In this document: piece after piece, positions 17,772 through 26,858 of the stretch
Layout: the number at the start of each line of letters is the position of its first letter
How positions within the stretch are numbered: position 1 is the stretch's first letter
Source of the DNA: Gemmatimonadota bacterium
GTDB taxonomy: Bacteria; Gemmatimonadota; Gemmatimonadetes; Gemmatimonadales; Gemmatimonadaceae
NCBI GenBank assembly: GCA_016871915.1
Contig: VHBP01000001.1
Span: 50,790 to 114,789 of the forward strand
Reading direction: 5' to 3'
Length of the DNA: 64,000 bases
Program-made: the position numbers and the translations under genes
Notes under the pieces: generated by a model
The model's input: only the letters and a program-made list of their open reading frames with translations
Told to the model about the DNA's origin: nothing
Database searches by the model: none

Positions 17772-19490
17772 GTGAAGGTTCGGCTCCCCGTTCGTCCCGT
17801 CGTCGCGCTGGTCGTGGGTCTCGCCGCCGTTGGCGCCGTGCCCGCCTGGGCGCAGCCGCCGCGCACCCCGCCCGGCCCGAACACGCCGCGCACGATGGTG
17901 CAGGTCTTCGGCTCCGTGGACAAGGTGGCTGGGCCCGAGGCGTCCGATGAGCTGCGGGATCGCCTCATCCGCGCCTATCCGTCGCGTCTCCTCTGGGTGA
18001 TCGACAAGAAGGACATCCTCTCGATGCTCGAGCAGTCGGGCTATCCGATCGATGAGCAGCTCCCGCCGAGCGATGAGGCGCAACTGGCCAAGGCGCAGCG
18101 CGCCGATGATTATCTCCGCGGGAAGGTCACGCGTGACGGGGTGAACCTCCGCGTCGAGGCGTCGATCGTGCTCACGCGCGATCCGTCGCTTGTGCAGCCG
18201 CTCCCGGTGGCCGAGGGGAATCGTGCCGACCGCGCCGTGGCGCCGCTGGTGAAGGCGATCCAGGACGCGCGGAAGCAGCTCCCGTATGAGAAGGCGTGCA
18301 TGAACGCCGCGCGAGGCAACAAGCTCGACGAGGCGCTCAAGTCCGCGGACGTCGGGATCGCCGAGTATCCGCAGGCGACGCTCGTCCGCTACTGCAAGAT
18401 GCAGGTGCTCGTCCGGAAGGAGGCGTCGCCGGCGGAGCAGGTGGCGATGGCGAAGGAGATCCTCGCGATCGATCCGAACTCGCGCGCCGCGCTCGCCGTG
18501 GCAGCGGATGCGGAGCAGAAGGCCGGCAACGCGAATGAGGCGAACGGCTATCTCCTGCGGCTCCTCGCCGCGAACCCGGGCGATGCCGCCCTCGCGACCC
18601 GCGTGATCGATGCGCTGGCCGCCAGTGGGAAGCTCGATATCGCGAAGGAGGTCGTGGTGAAGGCGGTCGCCGAGAACCCGGGCGATGTCGACCTGGTGGA
18701 GCTCCAGTTCAAGATCCTCTCGGCCTCGGGTGATCTGAAGGGCGCGATCGCGACGGGTGAGGAGCTGATCCAGCTCGACTCCACCCGGGCGGATGCCGCC
18801 TTCTTCACGCGCCTCACCGCGCTCTATGCCTCTGACAGCCAGACGGTCAAGGCGGCGGAGGTCGCCGGTCGGGCCACCAAGCGCTACGCGCAGGATGCCG
18901 ATCTTTGGCAGCTCTATGCCCAGACCCTGAAGAAGGCGGGGCAGGGGCAGCAGTCGATTGTCGCGGCGCGTCGGGCGCTCGAGATCAACCCGAAGATCCC
19001 CAACGGGTGGACGCAGATCGCGGTCGCGTACAACGATCTCAACCTCCCGGATAGCGCGCTCCTGTCGCTACGGCAGGCGAAGAGCGCCGGGGATGATGCG
19101 AATCAGATCGGGGGCTTCGCGCTCTCGATCGGGAATCGCCTGTATCGTGCCGCCGTCGCCGAGGATCCCAAGAAGGCGGCGTCGTTCCAGGCGGCCATCC
19201 CGTACCTCCAGTTCGCTGACAGCACGACCACGGACGCCCAGCTCAAGGGGAACGCCAAGTTCCTGATCGGTGTCTCGTCGTTCTACACGGCGCAGGTGAT
19301 CGCGACCGGGTTGCAGGCGAGCAAGAGCTGCGACGAGGCCAAGGCCGCGCAGGCGGCGGCGGCCGATGCGATGACCTATACCCAGCAGGGGGGGCGCACC
19401 TCTCCCGATGCGGCGGCGCAGATCCTCGGCCTCGTGAACCAGCTCTCGCCGTACATTGACCGGCAGGTCACGACGCTCTGCAAGCCCTGA
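17772..19490 (+). CDS. Secreted TPR-repeat protein
   Basis: 572 residues from the GTG at 17772, chosen because GGAGGA lies 6 nt upstream and the resulting N-terminus is a clean signal peptide ending at AVPAWA. An ATG at 17739 would add 11 residues. Residues about 30-140 form a small alpha/beta domain (MVQVFGSVDKVAG, RLLWVIDKKDI) loosely like the CsgG/FlgT type. The rest is a chain of tetratricopeptide-like helices up to about residue 530. Probably a periplasmic or envelope scaffold. A strong terminator follows. Confidence 0.75.
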   Translation: MKVRLPVRPVVALVVGLAAVGAVPAWAQPPRTPPGPNTPRTMVQVFGSVDKVAGPEASDELRDRLIRAYPSRLLWVIDKKDILSMLEQSGYPIDEQLPPSDEAQLAKAQRADDYLRGKVTRDGVNLRVEASIVLTRDPSLVQPLPVAEGNRADRAVAPLVKAIQDARKQLPYEKACMNAARGNKLDEALKSADVGIAEYPQATLVRYCKMQVLVRKEASPAEQVAMAKEILAIDPNSRAALAVAADAEQKAGNANEANGYLLRLLAANPGDAALATRVIDALAASGKLDIAKEVVVKAVAENPGDVDLVELQFKILSASGDLKGAIATGEELIQLDSTRADAAFFTRLTALYASDSQTVKAAEVAGRATKRYAQDADLWQLYAQTLKKAGQGQQSIVAARRALEINPKIPNGWTQIAVAYNDLNLPDSALLSLRQAKSAGDDANQIGGFALSIGNRLYRAAVAEDPKKAASFQAAIPYLQFADSTTTDAQLKGNAKFLIGVSSFYTAQVIATGLQASKSCDEAKAAQAAAADAMTYTQQGGRTSPDAAAQILGLVNQLSPYIDRQVTTLCKP

Positions 19491-19512
19491 TCCTTGGCGC
19501 TCCGAGGGGCCT

Positions 19513-19552
19513 GACACCCGCCGACGCTTGCGTCGGCGGGTGTCGTGTTTTT
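19513..19552 (+). terminator. Strong Rho-independent terminator
   Basis: GACACCCGCCGACGC (19513-19527) and its exact complement (19530-19544) form a 15-bp stem with a tiny loop, followed by GTGTTTTT. It separates the TPR protein gene from the dcw cluster. Confidence 0.92.
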
Positions 19553-19579
19553 GGGCGCCGGCTCCGCCATCTTTCTCCC

Positions 19580-20584
19580 GTGCCGCGCCCGACCATCTCT
19601 CCTGAGTCTGTCCCGTCCATCGAGGACCGCCCGTCCGTGCGGGAGGCGTCGGCGTTCGGGAGTGCGTGGCACGATCCGGTGTTGGTGCATGAGGTGTGCG
19701 AGGCGCTCGCCTCGTGTGACACGGTGCTCGATGGGACGCTCGGAGGCGGAGGGCATAGTGCGGCGTTGCTCGCTGCCGGCCATCGGGTGATCGGGCTCGA
19801 TCGCGATCCCACGGCGCTCGCGGAGGCGGGCACCCGGCTCGCGTCGGTGGTGCATTCGGCGCGGTTCGAGGCGGTGCTGGGGAATCACGACACCATCGAC
19901 GAGGTCACGGCGCTCGCCGATCGGCGGTTCGATGGGATCCTCCTCGATCTCGGGGTCTCATCCAAGCAGATCGACGATGATGCGCGCGGGTTCTCCTTTC
20001 GCCCCGGGGTGGCGCTCGACATGCGGATGGATACCGCCCAGGCGATGACGGCGGCCGACTACTTGAACACCGTCGAGGTGGAGGCGCTCACGGCGGTCTT
20101 CCGCGAGGCGGGGGACGAACCGAAGGCGCGCCGCCTCGCGCAGGAGATCGTGCGGCGGCGCGCGCGGGCGCCGTTCGCCGTGAGCGATGATCTCGTGGGG
20201 GCGATCCGCGCGGTATTGGGGCCGCGGAGTGGGCCGTCGGATTTCGCGCGGCTCTTCCAGGCGGTGCGCATCGCGGTGAACGACGAGCTCGACGGGCTGC
20301 GGCAGGCCTTGGTCTCGCTGCGCGAGCGCCTCACCGCGGGCGGCGTCTTCGCGGTGATCAGCTATCACTCCGGCGAGGACCGCGTGGTGAAGCACGCCTT
20401 TCGCGAGTGGAGCACCGCCTGCACCTGTCCACCGCGGCAGCCGCGCTGCAGCTGCGGGGGCGTCGCGCTCGGCGCCGCGGTCACGCGGAAGGCGATCCTC
20501 GCCACGGCGGAGGAGATCGCGCGCAATCCTCGGGCGCGGAGCGCGAAGCTGCGGGTCTGGCGCCGCGCCGGGGAGGTACACTGA
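19580..20584 (+). CDS. rsmH: 16S rRNA (cytosine(1402)-N4)-methyltransferase
   Basis: SAM-dependent methyltransferase, formerly MraW, acting on the decoding site of 16S rRNA. The 334 residues begin at GTG 19580; the family start HDPVLVHEV is at residues 32-40. The SAM site is DGTLGGGGHSAALL, followed by DLGVSSKQID and CTCPPRQPRCSCGG. It opens the dcw cluster directly after the terminator; mraZ, its usual upstream neighbour, is not here. Confidence 0.95.
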   Translation: MPRPTISPESVPSIEDRPSVREASAFGSAWHDPVLVHEVCEALASCDTVLDGTLGGGGHSAALLAAGHRVIGLDRDPTALAEAGTRLASVVHSARFEAVLGNHDTIDEVTALADRRFDGILLDLGVSSKQIDDDARGFSFRPGVALDMRMDTAQAMTAADYLNTVEVEALTAVFREAGDEPKARRLAQEIVRRRARAPFAVSDDLVGAIRAVLGPRSGPSDFARLFQAVRIAVNDELDGLRQALVSLRERLTAGGVFAVISYHSGEDRVVKHAFREWSTACTCPPRQPRCSCGGVALGAAVTRKAILATAEEIARNPRARSAKLRVWRRAGEVH

Positions 20585-20586
20585 CC

Positions 20587-20877
20587 ATGCGCGGACGCAC
20601 CAAGCTGCTCCTCGGCTTGCTCGGTTTCTTCCTGCTGGCCACAGGCGTCATATGGAGGCGGAGCACGGGGCTCGCGCAGGCGCGCGAGCTGCGTGCCCTG
20701 GAGCAGCGGCGGACCGCCCTCGAGGCCACGGAGGCCGCGCTCGAGGGGGAGATCCGTGACGCGTCCAGCCGGGCTCGGCTCGCCCGCTCGGTCGAGGAAC
20801 GCCTCGGCCTGCGCGTGCCCGCCGAGAGTCTCGTGATCCGCCTTCCACGTCCTTCCCCGGGGTCCGTCCCACCGTGA
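20587..20877 (+). CDS. ftsL: Cell division protein FtsL
   Basis: A 96-residue single-pass protein. It has a basic cytoplasmic start MRGRTK, a membrane helix (about 7-24) and a coiled-coil region rich in Glu, Leu and Arg. It starts 2 nt after rsmH and overlaps ftsI. Sequence conservation of FtsL is poor; the call rests on size, topology and position between rsmH and ftsI. It would join FtsB and FtsQ in activating FtsWI. Confidence 0.8.
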   Translation: MRGRTKLLLGLLGFFLLATGVIWRRSTGLAQARELRALEQRRTALEATEAALEGEIRDASSRARLARSVEERLGLRVPAESLVIRLPRPSPGSVPP

Positions 20878-22934
20878 TTCGCGTCAGTCGCCTCGGCCTC
20901 GTGCAGGGGGCGTTCCTCTGCTTCGCCGGCGCCCTGCTGCTCCGCTCGGCGTGGGTCCAGCTCTACCAGCGCGACCGGTGGTCCGAGGTGGCGCGCGCGC
21001 AGCAGACGGTCGAGAAGGAGCTCCCACCGCGGCGCGGGGCGATCCTCGATCGCGCGGGGACGGTGCTGGTCGAGAGTCGTGCACTCGTGCGGTTGGACAT
21101 CGCGCCCACCGAGGTGCGTGACCGTGCCGTGCTGCGAGCGGCGCTGCAGCGGAGCGGAGTCCCGGAGACCTTCATCGCGCGGGCGACCGATCCCAAGCGG
21201 AAGTGGGTCGAACTTCCTGGGCGCTTCCTCTCGACGGAGGTCGAGGACCTCTTGGCGATGCGCGGGGTGCATCCGCGTCCGGTGCTCGAGCGGGTACCAC
21301 CGCCGACGCAGGGGCTTCGCAATCTCCTCGGGACCACTGACCGCGACGGCCAGGCGGTCGGAGGGGTCGAGGCGTCGCTGAACGCGGTGCTCGAGGGAGA
21401 GAAGGGGCGCACGGTGTTGGTCCGCACGGGGCGCGCCGGGGCCTTGGCCTCGCCGGGGGAGCGGAGCGTGGCGCCCGTGGATGGGCAGTCGGTGGTGTTG
21501 ACCATCCATCAACCGCTGCAGGACATCGCGGAGCGCGTGCTGACCGATGCGATCACCGAACGCAACGCGCGCGGGGGGGATGTCCTCCTCCTCGACCCGC
21601 ACAGCGGGGAGATCCGCGCATTGGCGAGTCGGCGTGCGCGGGCGGATGCCTCGGGGGCGACAGCGCTCACGGAACCGTACGAGCCGGGCTCGACGGTGAA
21701 GCCCTTCATCGCCGCGGCGCTCATCGAGCGCGGTCGGGTCGAACTCGATGAGGTGATCCCGACGTACAACGGCATGATCGAGCGACACGGTCGCAAGATT
21801 AAGGACGTGCATGAGGCGGCGTCGATGACGGTCGCCGAGGTGATCAGCCAATCGTCGAACGTGGGGATCATCCAACTCGCCGAGCGGCTCTCGTTGCGGG
21901 AGCAGTACGAGGCGCTGCGTGATGCGGGGTTCGGGATGGTGACGGGGGTGCCCTATCCCTCGGAGTCCCCTGGGCGGTTGCGTCCGGTGACGGAGTGGTC
22001 GAAGCAGTCGCCGGCCTCGCTCGCGATGGGCTACGAGCTCTCGGTGACGCCCTTGCAGTTGGCGATGGCCTACGCGGCGTTCGCGAATGGGGGGGAACTG
22101 CTCGAGCCGACGCTCGTGCGCGAGGTCCGCGGCCCTGAGGGGTCGGTACGGTTCCGAGCGCAACGTCGGACGGTGCGGCGGGTGATGTCGCCGAGCACGG
22201 CGGCGACGATGCGGAAGTTGTTGCGCGACGTGGTGACGACGGGGACGGGCGCCCGGGCCGATCTCGCCGGGTATGGCGTCGCGGGGAAGTCGGGGACGGC
22301 GCGACGGATGCGCGACGATGGGCGTGGGTACGAGGAGGGCGCGTACACGGCGAGCTTCGTCGGGTTCTTCCCCGTGGAGGATCCGCAGCTCGTGATCCTG
22401 GTGAAGCTCGACGCCCCGGAGGGGGCGTTCTATGGGGGCGAGATCGCGGCGCCGGTCACGAAGGCGGTGTTGCAGGCGGCGCTCGCGGCACGGGATGGCG
22501 CGCTCGAGTTGAAGGGATCGCCCACGGTGCCGGCGCCAGTGACGATCGCGGAGGCGACGCCTGATGCTCGGGTGGCGACGCCAGACGTGGCTGCCGCTCC
22601 GACGGTCCCCGAGACGACGGTGAGCCAGCCGGCTGTCGTAGCACCCGTGGTGGCGCCTGTGGCGGAGGCGCCGCCGCGCGATCGCACCGATGCGCCCGTG
22701 GTCTACGATCTCGCCGTGCCGGTGAGCCCACCGCGGCGTGTGGTGATCTCGCGTCCGGTGCCGGAGGTGCGTGGCCTCTCGATGCGTGCGGCGGTGCGCA
22801 CGCTGCATCGCGCCGGCTTCCGGGTGACGATCGATGGGACGGGGGCGGCGGGGGAGACCTCGCCGGCCGCGGGGACGATGCTCCCCTCGGGGAGCGTGGT
22901 GCGCTTCGCGCCGATGCGCGGGAGTGAGCGATGA
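20874..22934 (+). CDS. ftsI: Division-specific peptidoglycan transpeptidase (PBP) with C-terminal PASTA domain
   Basis: Class B penicillin-binding protein of 686 residues that cross-links septal peptidoglycan. It has an N-terminal membrane helix, a pedestal domain with PRRGAILDR, and a transpeptidase domain with all three motifs: SxxK in PGSTVKPF (Ser273), SxN at 327-329, and KSG at 472-474 in place of the usual KTG. After a linker rich in Pro, Ala, Thr and Val (about 545-620), a PASTA domain fills the C-terminus. PASTA is typical of Gram-positive PBP2x and SpoVD. Starts with GTG overlapping ftsL. Confidence 0.93.
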   Translation: MIRVSRLGLVQGAFLCFAGALLLRSAWVQLYQRDRWSEVARAQQTVEKELPPRRGAILDRAGTVLVESRALVRLDIAPTEVRDRAVLRAALQRSGVPETFIARATDPKRKWVELPGRFLSTEVEDLLAMRGVHPRPVLERVPPPTQGLRNLLGTTDRDGQAVGGVEASLNAVLEGEKGRTVLVRTGRAGALASPGERSVAPVDGQSVVLTIHQPLQDIAERVLTDAITERNARGGDVLLLDPHSGEIRALASRRARADASGATALTEPYEPGSTVKPFIAAALIERGRVELDEVIPTYNGMIERHGRKIKDVHEAASMTVAEVISQSSNVGIIQLAERLSLREQYEALRDAGFGMVTGVPYPSESPGRLRPVTEWSKQSPASLAMGYELSVTPLQLAMAYAAFANGGELLEPTLVREVRGPEGSVRFRAQRRTVRRVMSPSTAATMRKLLRDVVTTGTGARADLAGYGVAGKSGTARRMRDDGRGYEEGAYTASFVGFFPVEDPQLVILVKLDAPEGAFYGGEIAAPVTKAVLQAALAARDGALELKGSPTVPAPVTIAEATPDARVATPDVAAAPTVPETTVSQPAVVAPVVAPVAEAPPRDRTDAPVVYDLAVPVSPPRRVVISRPVPEVRGLSMRAAVRTLHRAGFRVTIDGTGAAGETSPAAGTMLPSGSVVRFAPMRGSER

Positions 22935-24406
22935 CGGAGCAGGGGATGGTCGAGCGGATCCGCGTGGCGCTCGAGCGTGCGGGGCAGTTGGTCGAGGTCC
23001 GTGGCGTGCTGCCGACGGCGATCACCGGGATCACCGATGACAGTCGGCAGGTGTCCGCCGGGACCTGCTTCGTCGCGGTGCGCGGGAGCGCGCGCGATGG
23101 GCACGACTTCCTCGCCATGGTGCAGCAGGCGGGGGCGGGACTCGTGATCGTGGAGGATGCGGGGGCCTGTACGGTGCCGGCGCTCGTGGTGCGCGAGAGT
23201 CGTATCGCCGCGGCGGTGGCGGCCGCCGCGTTCTATGGCGAACCGGCCTCGCAGCTCACGCTGATCGGCGTGACGGGGACGAATGGCAAGACGACCACCG
23301 TGCACATCCTGCGGCATCTGCTCGATGCGCCGGCGGGGCGCGCGGCGAGCATCGGGACGATCGGGGTGCGGATCGGGAGCGAGGGACGGACGCTCCACGG
23401 CGGGTCGGGGCTCACGACGCCCGGGCCGATCGAGCTGCAGCGGGTCCTGCGGGCGTTGGACGAGGCGGGCGTGACGACGGTCGCGATGGAGTGTTCGTCG
23501 CACGCGTTGCATCAGCGGCGCATGTACGGGCTCACCTATCAGGCGGCGGTCTACACCAACCTCACGCGTGAGCATCTCGATTATCACGGCACGATGGAGG
23601 CCTATCGCGACGCCAAAGCGCTGCTCCTGACGCAGCTCGAGCCCGCCGGGACCGCGATCATCAACGCCGACGACCCGATGTGGGCGGGGCTCCCCGCGGT
23701 GCCGCAGACGCTGCGCTTCTCCATGACCGATCCCGAGGCGGCCGTCCGCGCCGCGGAGCTGCGCTATCGCGCCGGCGGGAGCGACTGGACCCTCGTCACC
23801 GCGCAGGGGCGGTTCCCCGTCGCGTTCCCGTTGATGGGGGACTTCAACGTCTCGAATGCGCTGGCCGCTGCCGGTGCGGCACTCGCGGTCGGGATGCCGG
23901 CGGCGACGATCGCCGAACGGCTGGGGAGCGTCCCGCAGGTACCGGGGCGACTCGAGGTGCTCCACGAGCATCCCACAGTGTTGCGGGACTATGCGCACAC
24001 CCCCGATGCCTACGAGCGGGTCCTGACCGCGCTGCGGCCGTACACCGCTGGTCGGATCATCCTCGTCTTCGGGTGCGGCGGGGACCGCGACCGCGGGAAG
24101 CGGCCGCTCATGGCGACCGTGGCGCATCGCCTCGCCGATCGTCTCGTGATTACCGATGACAATCCACGCACCGAGGACCCTGATCAGATCGTCGCCGACA
24201 CCGTGGCCCCGTTGCCGACGGGGAGCTACGAGGTGATCCGCGACCGTCGGGAAGGGATCGCGCATGCGCTCCGCCTCGCTGACCCGGCGCGGGATGTGGT
24301 GCTGATGGTCGGGAAGGGCCCCGACACCTATCAGATCTACGGGACCACGAAGTATCCGTTCGATGAGCGCGAGATCGTGCTCGATCTGCTCCGAGGGTCG
24401 GCATGA
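22931..24406 (+). CDS. murE: UDP-MurNAc-tripeptide synthetase (meso-diaminopimelate-adding)
   Basis: Adds the third residue of the stem peptide. 491 residues; ATP site GVTGTNGKTTT. The substrate motif DNPR is at 410-413 (TDDNPRTEDP), which in characterised enzymes goes with meso-diaminopimelate rather than lysine. The carbamylated-lysine region and C-terminal ligase domain are intact. Overlaps ftsI and murF by 4 nt each. Confidence 0.96.
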   Translation: MTEQGMVERIRVALERAGQLVEVRGVLPTAITGITDDSRQVSAGTCFVAVRGSARDGHDFLAMVQQAGAGLVIVEDAGACTVPALVVRESRIAAAVAAAAFYGEPASQLTLIGVTGTNGKTTTVHILRHLLDAPAGRAASIGTIGVRIGSEGRTLHGGSGLTTPGPIELQRVLRALDEAGVTTVAMECSSHALHQRRMYGLTYQAAVYTNLTREHLDYHGTMEAYRDAKALLLTQLEPAGTAIINADDPMWAGLPAVPQTLRFSMTDPEAAVRAAELRYRAGGSDWTLVTAQGRFPVAFPLMGDFNVSNALAAAGAALAVGMPAATIAERLGSVPQVPGRLEVLHEHPTVLRDYAHTPDAYERVLTALRPYTAGRIILVFGCGGDRDRGKRPLMATVAHRLADRLVITDDNPRTEDPDQIVADTVAPLPTGSYEVIRDRREGIAHALRLADPARDVVLMVGKGPDTYQIYGTTKYPFDEREIVLDLLRGSA

Positions 24407-25728
24407 GCTTCTGGACGGTGGAGCGGGTGGCGGCGGCGTTGGGGCATGGGCCGTCGGTCGGACGTCCCCTCAGCGGGATCACGACCGACACGCGCGCGCT
24501 GACCCCCGGGAGCTGCTTCGTCGCGCTCCGGGGTGAGCGGTTCGACGCGCATGACTACCTCGCGCAGGCCGTCGCCGCCGGCGCGGCGGCGCTTGTCGTC
24601 GAGGATGCGACCCGCACCGCGGGACTCGGCGTTCCCGTCTTCACCGTCGAGGACACGCACGTGGCCCTCGCGGATCTCGCCCGCTATCGCCGACTCGCGT
24701 GGGCGCGCCCCGTGGTGGCGGTCGGGGGGAGCAACGGGAAGACGAGTACCAAGGAGCTCCTCAAGGCGGTGCTCGGGAGCCGGCTCCGTGTGCATGCGAC
24801 GACGGGCAACCTGAACAACCGCGTCGGCGTCCCGCTGACCTTGCTCGCGCTCGATGATGCCGCCGACGTCGCGTTGATCGAGGTGGGGACGAACCAACCG
24901 GGAGAGATCGCCTTCCTCCGTGATGTCGCGCGCCCCGATGTGGCGGTGGTGACGACGGTGCAGGAGGAGCATCTCGAAGGGTTCGGGGACCTCGCCGGGG
25001 TGATGGCGGAGGAGCTCGCGCTCTGCGACGAGGTGCCGATCGCGGTGGTGCCGGCGGCGGAGCCCGAGGTGGTGGCGGGGGCGACGCGACGCGCGGGACG
25101 GGTGGTCGCGGTCGCCGTGCCGACCACGAGTGGGGTTCACGCCGACGGGCGCGGCTATCTCGACGTCGAGGGCACGCGCGTCGAGCTGCCGCTGCGTGGG
25201 CGGCACAACGTGGCGAACGCCGCGCTCGCGCTCGCCGTGGGACGGGAGTTCGGGATCGCGCCGACTGACGCCGCACGTGGGATCGCCGCGGTGCCGCTCC
25301 CCTCAATGCGCTCGGCGGTCACGCCGCTCGGGCGCGCGCTCCTGTTGAATGATGCGTACAATGCGAATCCCGGTTCGGCGAAGGCCGCACTCGACCTGCT
25401 CACGGATATCGGGGCGGGGCGCCAGCGCGTCGTCGTCCTCGGGACGATGCGAGAGTTGGGCGCCGCCGCGCCGCGGGCGCACCGCGAGGTCGCCGAGGCG
25501 GCGCTCGCCGGGGGCTTTGATCTGATCTGTGGAATCGGGGAGTTCGTCCCCGCGCTCGAACAGCTCGCGCTCGGTGACCCGCGCGTCCTGCTCGCGAATG
25601 ATGTCGACGATCTCTGGCCGCAACTGCGGCCGCGCCTTCAACCCGATGCCGCCATCCTCCTGAAGGCCTCTCGCGGGGTCGCGCTCGAACGCCTGGTCCC
25701 GCACCTCACCACCTGGGCGACCGCCTGA
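24403..25728 (+). CDS. murF: UDP-MurNAc-tripeptide-D-alanyl-D-alanine ligase
   Basis: Adds D-Ala-D-Ala to the UDP-MurNAc tripeptide. 441 residues; ATP-binding GGSNGKTSTKELL, central GTNQPGEIAFL, and the C-terminal NDAYNANPGS typical of MurF. Overlaps murE by 4 nt and mraY by 1 nt. The D-alanine supply is linked to alr at 46654; ddl is not in the window. Confidence 0.95.
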   Translation: MSFWTVERVAAALGHGPSVGRPLSGITTDTRALTPGSCFVALRGERFDAHDYLAQAVAAGAAALVVEDATRTAGLGVPVFTVEDTHVALADLARYRRLAWARPVVAVGGSNGKTSTKELLKAVLGSRLRVHATTGNLNNRVGVPLTLLALDDAADVALIEVGTNQPGEIAFLRDVARPDVAVVTTVQEEHLEGFGDLAGVMAEELALCDEVPIAVVPAAEPEVVAGATRRAGRVVAVAVPTTSGVHADGRGYLDVEGTRVELPLRGRHNVANAALALAVGREFGIAPTDAARGIAAVPLPSMRSAVTPLGRALLLNDAYNANPGSAKAALDLLTDIGAGRQRVVVLGTMRELGAAAPRAHREVAEAALAGGFDLICGIGEFVPALEQLALGDPRVLLANDVDDLWPQLRPRLQPDAAILLKASRGVALERLVPHLTTWATA

Positions 25729-26858
25729 TGCTCTACGAGTTCCTCCTCCCCCTCACGCGCTACGAGAGCGGATTCAACATCATCCGCTACATCTCGTTCC
25801 GCGCGGCGGGCGCCGCGATGACGGCGCTCCTCGTCTCGTTCGTCCTCGGCCCGATGCTCCTGCGCGTGCTGCAACGGATGCAGGTCCATCAGGTGGTGCG
25901 CGAAGGGACCCCCGACACACATGCCGGGAAGGGGACGACGCCGACGATGGGTGGCCTGATCATCCTCGCGGCGATCGCCCTCGCGACGCTGCTCTGGATG
26001 CGATTCGATAGTCGCTACGTCTGGCTCGCGCTCCTCGTGACGCTCGGCATGGGGGCGATCGGCTTCCTCGATGACTATCTGAAGCTGAGGCAGAAGCGCG
26101 CCGGACAGGAGAACCGTGGGCTCGTGGAGCGCTATAAGCTCGCAGGGCAGGTGACGATCGGGCTCACGCTCGGGCTCGTGATCTGGCAATGGCCATTGAG
26201 TCAGCTCTCGGGGACCGCGACGACGCTCCCCTTCTACAAGTATCTGCTCGTGACGCTGCCTCCCGTCACCTACCTCGCCTTCGTCACCTTCGTGATGACG
26301 GGGACGAGCAATGCGGTGAACCTCACCGACGGGTTGGATGGTCTGGCGTCCGGACTGATGGCGATCGCGATGCTTACCATGGCGGTCTTCGCCTACGTGA
26401 TGGGGCGCGTGGACGCGTCGGAGTATCTGCAGATCTTCTATCTGCGCGGGGCGGGGGAGCTCACGGTCTTCTGCGCGGCGGTCTTCGGCGCGGCGGCGGG
26501 GTTCCTCTGGTACAACGCGCATCCGGCGCAGGTCTTCATGGGGGACACCGGTTCCCTTGCCCTCGGCGGGGCCTTGGGCGCGGTGGCGATCCTGCTCAAG
26601 AGTGAGTTCCTCGTGCTGATCGTCGGCGGGGTCTTCGTGGCCGAGACGGTCTCGGTGATCGTCCAGCGCTCGACCTTCAAGTGGCGCCGGCGCCGGCATG
26701 GGCTCGAGTATGCGAAGGCGCATCGCGTCTTCCTGCGCGCGCCGATCCATCATCATTTCGAACTGAAGGGGTGGCCCGAGACGCAGGTGGCGGTGCGCTT
26801 CTGGTTGCTCGGGATCCTCTGCGCCTTCCTGGCGCTCTCCACGCTCAAGATCCGATGA
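25728..26858 (+). CDS. mraY: Phospho-MurNAc-pentapeptide transferase
   Basis: Makes lipid I from UDP-MurNAc-pentapeptide and undecaprenyl phosphate at the inner membrane. 376 residues with about ten membrane helices. Signatures: GKGTTPTMGG, FLDDYLKLRQKR, SNAVNLTDGLDGLASG (Mg-binding aspartates) and the cytoplasmic HHHFELKGW. Starts on the last base of the murF stop. Confidence 0.96.
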   Translation: MLYEFLLPLTRYESGFNIIRYISFRAAGAAMTALLVSFVLGPMLLRVLQRMQVHQVVREGTPDTHAGKGTTPTMGGLIILAAIALATLLWMRFDSRYVWLALLVTLGMGAIGFLDDYLKLRQKRAGQENRGLVERYKLAGQVTIGLTLGLVIWQWPLSQLSGTATTLPFYKYLLVTLPPVTYLAFVTFVMTGTSNAVNLTDGLDGLASGLMAIAMLTMAVFAYVMGRVDASEYLQIFYLRGAGELTVFCAAVFGAAAGFLWYNAHPAQVFMGDTGSLALGGALGAVAILLKSEFLVLIVGGVFVAETVSVIVQRSTFKWRRRRHGLEYAKAHRVFLRAPIHHHFELKGWPETQVAVRFWLLGILCAFLALSTLKIR

